NCBI GenBank assembly: GCA_001515185.1
Contig: LQHI01000006.1
Coordinates: forward strand, 2,881 to 8,898
Reading direction: 5' to 3'
DNA from: Hadesarchaea archaeon DG-33
GTDB taxonomy: Archaea; Hadarchaeota; Hadarchaeia; Hadarchaeales; Hadarchaeaceae
Length of the DNA stretch: 6,018 nucleotides
Below the pieces are notes generated by a model. The model was not told the DNA's origin. It searched no databases and saw only the letters and a list, made by a program, of their open reading frames with translations. A program made the translations under genes and the position numbers. This document shows positions 1 to 5,566 of the stretch, piece by piece; within the stretch, counting starts at the first letter, position 1, and every line of letters begins with the position of its first letter.

Positions 1-1
1 G

Positions 2-1474
2 GCGAAGGCGATTCTTAGGGTCAGAGACGAGAACTTAGCTTCAAGTATAACAGATTTAGGCGGCGGCGGGATTTCTTGCGCGACTGGTGAAACCGCTTTT
101 GGATCGGGGTGTGGTCTTCTCGTGGATCTTGAAAAGGCTCCGTTAAAACTCTCGGGTATGACACCTTGGGAAATTTGGATCTCGGAATCACAGGATAGGA
201 TGTTTTTAACCATTCCTGAAAAGAATCTCGAAAGAGCGTTAAAGATATTTGAAGAAGAAAATGTTGAAGCGACGCCTATCGGGAAATTCGTTAGAGGCAA
301 TTCCCTCGTGGTCAAATACCAAGGTCACGAAATCGTAAACTTGAATTTACGGTTCCTTTTCTCTCCACCTGAGGTCAAAAGAGTAGCCGAGTGGAAGGCG
401 CCGAAGCTGGCCGAACCTAGTTTCGAGCAACCCGTTAATCTAGCAGAGATTTTGCTAAGGTTACTGGCTGCGGAGAATATCAAGAGCAAAGAGAGCTTGA
501 TAAGAATTAATGAAGCTTGGGGAAACGTAGCCCTGAAACCGTCGCATGGGAAGTATGGTGGACCAAATGATGCTGCGATAGTGAAACCTTTGCGGGATTC
601 TCGACAGGGCGTGGTGATCTCTTGCGGCATAAACCCCAATTACGGACGAATCGATCCTTATTGGATGGCGGCTTCAAACGTCGAAGAAGCAATCAGAAAC
701 AATGTTGCAGTTGGTGGCCGACGAATCGCGTTGCTTGACAACTTTGTGTGGGGGAGCCCCGAGAAAGCTGAGCAACTGGGTGCACTCGTGCGCGCTTGCG
801 AGGCTTGTTATAAATTTGCCAAAGTTTTCGACGCTCCTTACATTTCAGGCAAGGATAGCCTCTACAATGAGTCCATACTGGGCCCGGTAACGCCTACGTT
901 GTTGATAACTGCTGTAGGTATAATCCCGGATGTCGGGGGGGCCGTTTCGGTAGACCTCAAGGAGCCCGAAAACCCAGTTTACATCGTTGGAGAAACTTAT
1001 CCAGAGTTAGGCGGTTCGGAGTACTACAAGCTGCGCGGGTTTGTGGGCAAAAATGTTCCAAAAGTTAGGGCGGCTCCAGCGAAAAAAATAATTAATTCAG
1101 TTGTTGATGCTATTGATTGTGGTTACGTTAGAGCTTGCCACGATATCTCCGAAGGCGGACTTGCTGTCGCAGCTAGTGAGATGGCATTGGGCAGCGATTA
1201 TGGGGTTAAGTTGGATTTGAGAAAAGTTCCAGCAAAATTGAAGAGGGACGATTTCGTCCTGTTCTCTGAATCGAATAGCAGGTTCTTGGTCGAAGTTCAA
1301 TCCCAGAGTAAGCAGGATTTCGAAAAGTTGATGAAAGGTGGGGCCTGCTCAGAAATAGGCAGTGTAAAAGAAGATGGTTATCTTTCAATCTGTGGGCTGA
1401 AGGGCAAAAAGATTGTTAATGTTGATTTAGTAAAATTGAGAGAGGCCTGGAAAACAGGTTTTGGAGCCATTTAA
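2..1474 (+). CDS. purL: Phosphoribosylformylglycinamidine synthase subunit PurL, 5'-truncated by the window edge
   Basis: PurL makes formylglycinamidine ribonucleotide from FGAR, ATP and ammonia in purine synthesis; in the small-PurL system PurQ and PurS supply the ammonia. The frame is open from base 2 to the TAA at 1472-1474, giving 490 residues, so roughly the first third of a usual 700-760 residue protein lies upstream. The GTG at 122 is not the start, because family sequence continues before it: the glycine-rich TDLGGGG at residues 17-23 and GETAFGSGCG at 29-38. Further family signatures are PWEIWISESQ near 55-64, SGKDSLYNE at 282-290, GGSEYY at 337-342 and CHDISEGGLA at 379-388, which belong to the two AIR-synthase-like halves. 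No internal frameshift is seen. The gene converges on pyrE and is not part of the pyr operons. The identification is firm. Confidence 0.95.
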   Translation, partial: AKAILRVRDENLASSITDLGGGGISCATGETAFGSGCGLLVDLEKAPLKLSGMTPWEIWISESQDRMFLTIPEKNLERALKIFEEENVEATPIGKFVRGNSLVVKYQGHEIVNLNLRFLFSPPEVKRVAEWKAPKLAEPSFEQPVNLAEILLRLLAAENIKSKESLIRINEAWGNVALKPSHGKYGGPNDAAIVKPLRDSRQGVVISCGINPNYGRIDPYWMAASNVEEAIRNNVAVGGRRIALLDNFVWGSPEKAEQLGALVRACEACYKFAKVFDAPYISGKDSLYNESILGPVTPTLLITAVGIIPDVGGAVSVDLKEPENPVYIVGETYPELGGSEYYKLRGFVGKNVPKVRAAPAKKIINSVVDAIDCGYVRACHDISEGGLAVAASEMALGSDYGVKLDLRKVPAKLKRDDFVLFSESNSRFLVEVQSQSKQDFEKLMKGGACSEIGSVKEDGYLSICGLKGKKIVNVDLVKLREAWKTGFGAI

Positions 1475-1512
1475 ATAAAGAAAATCAACATTTGAATATC
1501 CCCGCGCCGACA

Positions 1513-1531
1513 AATTTAACCTGGTTGAATT
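1513..1531. repeat. 19-base near-perfect palindrome in the purL/pyrE convergent gap
   Basis: The arms are 1513-1521 (aatttaacc) and 1523-1531 (ggttgaatt) around a central T, with 8 of 9 positions complementary. In a plus-strand transcript the odd pair is a U-G wobble, so an 8-bp hairpin with a three-base loop is possible downstream of purL. In the minus-strand transcript the same position is a C/A mismatch. There is no T-run after it, so a terminator role is not supported. It may be an RNA 3'-end structure, a protein-binding palindrome, or chance. Confidence 0.45.
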
Positions 1532-1554
1532 GACTTTAGCGCATGATTCGCCCT

Positions 1555-1577
1555 AGCTGAAGAGGCTGGTTTCAGCT
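1555..1577. repeat. Hairpin-forming inverted repeat at the 3' end of pyrE
   Basis: Perfect 7-bp arms agctgaa (1555-1561) and ttcagct (1571-1577) enclose a 9-base loop. The right arm ends at the first base of the pyrE stop codon (taa on the minus strand, 1577-1579), so a pyrE transcript would fold here immediately after translation ends. No T-run follows closely on either strand. The nearest minus-strand T-rich stretch is about 70 bases further on, opposite 1471-1492. It could mark or protect the transcript end. Confidence 0.4.
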
Positions 1578-2212
1578 TAAGTCTGCTCTAAGTGTTTCAT
1601 GACCAAAGAGTATTGTTTTTCGTCAAGAAGATTCGCGTCACGCAAATATTTTACAACAGCCCCGATTTCCATACAGGTATGTAGATGAATATTGTTGGCT
1701 TCCAACATCTTCTTGGCTCCCTCTTCTCGATCGAGGATTACAACAGCATCTTCGACCACTCCGCCCTCTGCCCTAATTGCGTTTCCTGCGTCCAAGATGC
1801 TTCCTCCAGTGGTCGCGAGGTCGTCAATCAAAACGACATGATCCCCTCGCTCAAGCAATCCTTCAACCATTTTCATGCGACCGTGGGTTTTCTTTTCTTT
1901 TCTCACAAAAATTAATGGAGATTTGAGTTTGAAGCTCACAAGCGTGGCCAGAGAAAGGCCTGCATGTGGCACTCCGGCGAACTTATAGATTGTTCTGTCT
2001 ATCTCCCGCTTTATCATATCCACACAGAGGTTGGCGAGCTTGTTGAACAAATCGGGATAGGAAGGTGCGAGTCGGAGGTCCACGTAATACGGACTAGTCT
2101 TTCCCGAGGCCAGGACGAACTCGCCAAATTGGATCGCATTTAACTTATGGAGAAGAACAGCTGCTCTCTGCCATTTTTCTACGGTGCTTTTTTTTGAGAG
2201 GGTTGGATCCAA
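1577..2212 (-). CDS. pyrE: Orotate phosphoribosyltransferase
   Basis: This enzyme transfers the ribose phosphate of PRPP to orotate, giving OMP. The 211-residue product has the family order: SGKTSPYYVDLR at 36-47, AGVPHAGL at 79-86, the flexible catalytic loop RKEKKTHG at 104-111, and the PRPP loop VLIDDLATTGGS at 127-138. The proposed start is TTG at 2212-2210; no ATG occurs in frame before the conserved part. It lies 3 bases beyond the pyrF stop and in the same frame, with the purine-rich GGGGGATGA just upstream as a possible ribosome site. An ATG overlapping that stop (2219-2217, ATGA) is in another frame and would need a one-base shift in the A8 run opposite 2188-2195 to join the gene. 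It is the last gene of the minus-strand unit. Function is certain; the exact start is less so. Confidence 0.94.
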   Translation of the reverse strand: MDPTLSKKSTVEKWQRAAVLLHKLNAIQFGEFVLASGKTSPYYVDLRLAPSYPDLFNKLANLCVDMIKREIDRTIYKFAGVPHAGLSLATLVSFKLKSPLIFVRKEKKTHGRMKMVEGLLERGDHVVLIDDLATTGGSILDAGNAIRAEGGVVEDAVVILDREEGAKKMLEANNIHLHTCMEIGAVVKYLRDANLLDEKQYSLVMKHLEQT

Positions 2213-2215
2213 GAC

Positions 2216-2923
2216 TCATCCCCCCATGCTTTCGTTAATTTGGTCGCGCATCGATTTTGCCATTTTTGCGGGACTCTTGGCGGTGTATATCGCCCTTCCG
2301 ACAATTTCGAAATCGGCACCGCTTTTTATTGCGTCGCCAGGTTGCGCTCCCTGCGCCCCCACTCCCGGAGTTAGAATAAGCAACTCCTTACCCACCCATG
2401 ATCTCAGTGCCGTGATTTCCTTGGGTCTCGTTGCAGGTCCGATGACACCAGTGGCGCCGACATCAACCGCTAACTTCGCCATGCGCTCTGAAACAGACTC
2501 AATGAACATACTCGCGCCGGGGTGAGACATGTTTGGGACTACGATGACGCCCCGGTCTCCTTTTTCCTCGGCAACTTTGATGATGGCATCCAAACTGTCC
2601 CGACCGACGAATGCGTGCGCGATAACAGCATCAGCCCCAGCATCGTAGGCACAGCGCGCGATTCTCTGGTTGGTGTGCGGGACATCGGCAATCTTAAAAT
2701 CTGCTATGATAGGAAGGTCACTCGCTTTTTTGATTTTAGAAACAATCTCTAAGCCTGCTTTCAAGACCAGTGGGTACCCAATTTTGACCGCGGCGATGTA
2801 GCTAGAAACATCCTCCAAAAGTTTTTGCACTTGCTCCTTGGGGACGTCGAGCGCTAAGATCAATCTAGACTCATTCTTTTCGGATTTTCTTAACATTCTC
2901 TCTTTGAATCTTTTCCCGACCAA
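2216..2923 (-). CDS. pyrF: Orotidine 5'-phosphate decarboxylase
   Basis: PyrF decarboxylates OMP to UMP, the last step of the pathway. The 235-residue TIM-barrel protein shows LILALDV at 21-27 (Asp26), Lys47 in AAVKIG, the catalytic array D75-F-K77-I-A-D80 followed by VPHTN, SHPGA at 133-137, PATRP at 163-167 and the phosphate-binding GRAIY at 209-213. The chosen start is TTG at 2923-2921, preceded by GAGGT (opposite 2930-2934) with six bases between. An ATG at 2896-2894 would give 226 residues, also sufficient for the family, but has only a weak GAGAG upstream. The GAGGT overlaps the apparent original stop of pyrI, which suggests translational coupling. The TGA stop is followed in the same frame, after one codon, by pyrE. 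The gene looks intact. Confidence 0.94.
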   Translation of the reverse strand: MVGKRFKERMLRKSEKNESRLILALDVPKEQVQKLLEDVSSYIAAVKIGYPLVLKAGLEIVSKIKKASDLPIIADFKIADVPHTNQRIARCAYDAGADAVIAHAFVGRDSLDAIIKVAEEKGDRGVIVVPNMSHPGASMFIESVSERMAKLAVDVGATGVIGPATRPKEITALRSWVGKELLILTPGVGAQGAQPGDAIKSGADFEIVGRAIYTAKSPAKMAKSMRDQINESMGG

Positions 2924-2929
2924 ATGAAA

Positions 2930-2934
2930 ACCTC
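2930..2934 (-). promoter_or_regulatory. Ribosome binding site of pyrF
   Basis: GAGGT on the minus strand sits six bases before the TTG at 2923 and overlaps TGA (2935-2933), the probable original end of pyrI. It is the main reason for preferring the TTG over the ATG 27 bases inside. Confidence 0.55.
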
Positions 2935-3286
2935 AAAATTGGGCCAACAACTCTTTTTCCCCGGTTATCCGCTCGTGATGCAACCTGGGTTAGAGCACTT
3001 GATTATTCCTTCGATAAACTCTGGGAGTTCAACACTCTTCTTTTCGGTTACCTTGAAATTTTTAATAATGTTTATAGTGGCATCTGGTGCCGCCAAAGCT
3101 ATCTTGTTCACCTCTTCTTCCGTCAGTTTTCGGTTCTCGACTTTGATCACGTCTTTCTTGCCGTGCATCTTGCTCAGTGATGTTTAGGATTCTGAGTACC
3201 GCTAGGGCCTTGCCGGAGGTGATGTGGTCTATCACGGTTCCCGTTTTTATTTTGCTGACTCTCAACTCCTTCTCAACTTTCCCCAT
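2933..3286 (-). pseudogene. pyrI: Aspartate carbamoyltransferase regulatory chain, broken by two internal out-of-frame deletions
   Basis: PyrI binds nucleotide effectors and, through a four-cysteine zinc domain, holds PyrB trimers together. Three family fragments remain in different frames. Fragment 1 starts at ATG 3286-3284, after GGGGTGA, and contains KIKTGTVIDHI and GKALAVLRILNIT. Fragment 2 (about 3180-2965) begins SLSKMHGKKDVIK, continues through EEEVNKIALAAPDATINII, and contains KCSNPGCIT with the first zinc cysteine pair; it then meets TAA at 2967-2965. Fragment 3 reads EKELLAQF to TGA at 2935-2933, matching the usual tail after the second cysteine pair. Compared with typical 150-residue PyrI, roughly 12 codons are missing between fragments 1 and 2, and about 30-35 between 2 and 3, including both remaining zinc cysteines. 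No intact product is possible without frame repair. That it is pyrI is clear; fragment 3 is an inference. Confidence 0.82.
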
Positions 3287-3290
3287 CGTG

Positions 3291-3297
3291 TCACCCC
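3291..3297 (-). promoter_or_regulatory. Ribosome binding site of pyrI, overlapping the pyrB stop
   Basis: GGGGTGA on the minus strand matches the archaeal GGTGA Shine-Dalgarno core. It contains the pyrB TGA (3293-3291) and lies four bases before the pyrI ATG at 3286, so pyrI would have been translationally coupled to pyrB. Confidence 0.6.
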
Positions 3298-4119
3298 AAT
3301 AAAAGCGAGAGAATTGCCGCTCGGATGACAACTCCGTAAAACACCTGGTCGAAGTACTTAGCATAAGGCGAGGAATCAAGCTCTGAGGAGATTTCATCAA
3401 CTCTGGGTAGGGGGTGTAAAACACACAAGGTTGGCTTCGCTGTTTCAAGCGTTTTAAGCCCGATTTTATAGGTATTTTTGACCTTAGCGTACTCCGCTGG
3501 GTCTGAGAACCGCTCTTTTTGAATTCGGGTGACGTATAGAACGTCCAGCTTGGAGTGATATCAAGAACAGTTTGTTATTGAACCTCGAGGCGGCATACGC
3601 GAGCGAATGAACCGTGCGCCCGTATTTCAGATCGCCGATCAAGCCGATGTTCAGATTTTCAAATTTACCCATAGTTTTTCTAATCGTGTATAAGTCAAGC
3701 ATGGTCTGAGTCGGGTGGTGTCCTGCCCCATCGCCAGCGTTGATCACCGGTATCTCGGCCACCTCCGCCGCCAGCCTTGCAGCCCCCATTTTGGGGTGCC
3801 TGATCACGATTACGTCGGAGTACTTCTCGACTGTCTTTATGGTGTCAGCAAGCGTTTCTCCCTTCGCGATCGAGCTTGTCGTGGGTTCGGCAAAACCAAT
3901 GACGCTTCCACCAAGTCGTTGCATCGCTGATTCGAAACTCAGTCTCGTGCGGGTACTCGGTTCAAAGAATAGCGTCGCCATTACTTTCCCGGCTAGGGCA
4001 CTTGATTTCTTTTTGCCTCTGGCAATTGGCCCGAATTTGTCGGCAGTATTAAAGATAAATGAAATTTCCTCGTTTGATAGGTCTTCAAGGGAAATGATAT
4101 CTCGGCCTTTGAGCCTCAA
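3291..4119 (-). pseudogene. pyrB: Aspartate carbamoyltransferase catalytic chain, broken by an internal out-of-frame deletion
   Basis: PyrB joins carbamoyl phosphate and aspartate to make carbamoyl aspartate. Translation starts at TTG 4119-4117, after GAGGT. The first frame carries the complete carbamoyl-phosphate domain: FFEPSTRTRLSFE at 51-63, the Ser/Lys loop ending AKGETLADT (Lys86), IRHPKMGAARL (Arg107), GHHPTQTMLDL (His135, Gln138) and GDLKYGRTVHS (Arg168). After LFLIS (about 184-188) the frame becomes nonsense and stops at TAA 3486-3484. Family sequence resumes in another frame at about 3549 with LDVLYVTRIQKERF, then HPLPRVDEI and YFDQVFYGVVIRAAILSLLLG, to TGA 3293-3291. About 30 codons linking the two parts, which form part of the aspartate domain, are absent. 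The remaining 829 bases plus about 92 would give a normal 306-residue protein. Either this is a very recent null allele or the assembly is wrong here. Confidence 0.87.
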
Positions 4120-4125
4120 TCCTAT

Positions 4126-4130
4126 ACCTC
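4126..4130 (-). promoter_or_regulatory. Ribosome binding site of pyrB
   Basis: GAGGT on the minus strand stands six bases before the TTG at 4119. An in-frame TAG lies just upstream, and no ATG or GTG is available, so this site fixes the unusual TTG start of the operon's first gene. Confidence 0.6.
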
Positions 4131-4151
4131 GCTAAATTCTCAAAAGCTATC

Positions 4152-4164
4152 ATATTAAACTTTC
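4152..4164 (-). promoter_or_regulatory. Putative archaeal promoter (BRE + TATA) of the pyrB-pyrI-pyrF-pyrE unit
   Basis: On the minus strand, GAAAG (opposite 4160-4164) directly precedes TTTAATAT (opposite 4152-4159), resembling a BRE/TATA pair. Usual spacing would start the transcript near 4130, giving a very short leader that just includes GAGGT before the TTG at 4119. Inferred from composition and position only. Confidence 0.5.
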
Positions 4165-4217
4165 AGGTTCAAGGGCTTTGGAGGCAAAAATTCGATTCTA
4201 GCGGGCTATCTGATTAC

Positions 4218-4225
4218 TTATATTT
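4218..4225 (+). promoter_or_regulatory. Putative archaeal TATA box of the pyrC-pyrK unit
   Basis: TTATATTT lies 31 bases before the TTG start of pyrC. A start site about 25 bases downstream would leave a leader of under ten bases, close to leaderless. With the opposite box at 4152-4164 it makes a divergent promoter pair within the 136-base gap. No convincing operator repeat is visible between them. Confidence 0.5.
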
Positions 4226-4255
4226 CTGGTAGATTCATTTACAGCGGGGGAGAAG

Positions 4256-5566
4256 TTGGGAGCGGTCGACCTCTGCTTGGAAAACGCCAAAATCCCGTAT
4301 CGGGGTTTACTTGTTGAGGCGGGGGTCGCGATTGATAAAGGTAAAATAGTTGCGGTTCGCAGGAACCGTTTGCCGCCAGCAGATAAAACAGTAAATTTGA
4401 GAGGGTCGTTGCTTCTTCCGGGCATCGTGGACGTTCACGTTCATTTCAGGGATCCAGGTTTAACGTGGAAGGAAGACTTTGCCAGCGGGTCGAGAGCCGC
4501 AGCCGCTGGAGGGGTAACCACGGTTTGCGACATGCCAAACTGCGTCCCTCCGACCAACTCGTTGAAGAGATTCAAGGAGAAGATAAAAATAGCAAGGAGT
4601 AAGTCGCACGTGGATTTTGGGTTGCACGCCCTCCTGCCCGACGATGTCGATGAAGGGGCAAAACTCGCAAAGGCGGGTGCTGCGTCGTTTAAAGTGTATA
4701 CTGAATCTCAAGGTGATTCGGCTATTCCCAATTTTCTAGGGTTTGACTTAACCATTTCAGCTCATGCAGAGGATTCCGTCGTGCTCAAAAAATTCAAGCC
4801 TCAAGGGAAGGGCATCAAGGAATTCATCAGGTGTCGACCCAAACTGGCTGAGATTTCTGAGATAACCCGCCTGTTGCGCTTGGTCCATGGTGCACCTCTA
4901 CACCTCTGCCACGTAACAACGAGTGAATCGATAAATCTAATCGCGAAGGCAAAAAGGGCTGGAAAGGTGACATGTGAGGTGACTCCCCACCACCTCCTTC
5001 TTTCATCAAATCACCTACGCAAGCTCGGACCGCTCGCACAGACTTTGCCTCCACTTCGGTCCCCAGCGGATAGGCTAGCGGTTTTGATGGCGCTGCGGAA
5101 TGGGACGGTTGATATTGTGGCCAGCGATCATGCCCCCCATACACTGAAGGAAAAGGAAAAAGGTCGGATGAACATATGGGAGTCACCACCCGGCATCGCT
5201 GGAGTTGAAACCTCGCTCCCACTCATTCACACCTTAGTTCGAAAAAGGAGGCTTTCTATTTTCAGACTGGTCGAGGCGATGTGCACAATGCCGGCAAAAA
5301 TCTTCGGCATCCGCGGCAAGTCCGGAATGCCTAAGGGGGTCATCAAACCGGGAGCCGATGCAGATTTTGTAGCCTTGGACCAAAAAAAGAAATGGAAAAT
5401 CAAGGGGGAAGAACTCCATGGAAAAACCAAATTCACCCCTTTCGAGGGATACGAGGTCATCGGAAAACCTTTCATGACTCTCGTCCGGGGTGAGGTGGTA
5501 TTTGAGGATGGTGAGGTAGTTGGAAAAGCTGGTTATGGACGATTTATTCCGCGAAGTAGTTCATAG
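4256..5566 (+). CDS. pyrC: Dihydroorotase, class I type
   Basis: PyrC is a metal-dependent amidohydrolase that cyclises carbamoyl aspartate to dihydroorotate. The 436-residue product has a small N-terminal beta-sandwich portion, then the metal motif DVHVHFRDPG at 59-68, MPNCVPPT at 93-100, SFKVYTE at 144-150 (Lys146, a possible metal-bridging lysine), SAHAED at 168-173 (His170), LCHVTTSE at 217-224 (His219) and SDHAPHT at 290-296 (Asp291). The motif usually written NPPLR reads LPPLR (Leu264). The start is TTG at 4256 after GGGGGAG (4246-4252), only three bases away; an in-frame stop at 4211 and no ATG or GTG leave few alternatives. The DHP-containing DHAPHT motif and length separate it from hydantoinases, though allantoinase-type relatives are close. 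Context in a pyr cluster, overlapping pyrK, supports dihydroorotase. Confidence 0.93.
   Translation: MGAVDLCLENAKIPYRGLLVEAGVAIDKGKIVAVRRNRLPPADKTVNLRGSLLLPGIVDVHVHFRDPGLTWKEDFASGSRAAAAGGVTTVCDMPNCVPPTNSLKRFKEKIKIARSKSHVDFGLHALLPDDVDEGAKLAKAGAASFKVYTESQGDSAIPNFLGFDLTISAHAEDSVVLKKFKPQGKGIKEFIRCRPKLAEISEITRLLRLVHGAPLHLCHVTTSESINLIAKAKRAGKVTCEVTPHHLLLSSNHLRKLGPLAQTLPPLRSPADRLAVLMALRNGTVDIVASDHAPHTLKEKEKGRMNIWESPPGIAGVETSLPLIHTLVRKRRLSIFRLVEAMCTMPAKIFGIRGKSGMPKGVIKPGADADFVALDQKKKWKIKGEELHGKTKFTPFEGYEVIGKPFMTLVRGEVVFEDGEVVGKAGYGRFIPRSSS

Noticed and set aside
122..124. GTG as a start codon for purL
   Set aside because: The same frame is open to base 2 and upstream residues match PurL, so the gene is cut by the window edge.
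1475..1576. Intrinsic terminators with T-runs or a small RNA gene in the convergent gap
   Set aside because: No T-run follows either hairpin, and there is no tRNA-like or other recognisable RNA fold.
2184..2525. Plus-strand open frames over pyrF, pyrE and pyrB, and minus-strand ones over purL and pyrC
   Set aside because: They lie opposite or out of frame with strongly conserved enzymes and have no recognisable protein features.
3062..3448. A continuous 128-residue minus-strand open frame
   Set aside because: It is a composite: its first part reads the pyrB tail out of frame, the middle is the genuine start of PyrI, and the end reads the rest of pyrI out of frame.
3484..3580. Programmed ribosomal frameshift or intron in pyrB
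   Set aside because: Frameshifting or splicing would act on sequence that is present; here the codons are absent, and no slippery run or intron-like insertion is seen.
4141..4180. Possible operator repeat CAAAAGC / GGCTTTG in the divergent gap
   Set aside because: The arms are short, imperfect and widely spaced; no better than chance.
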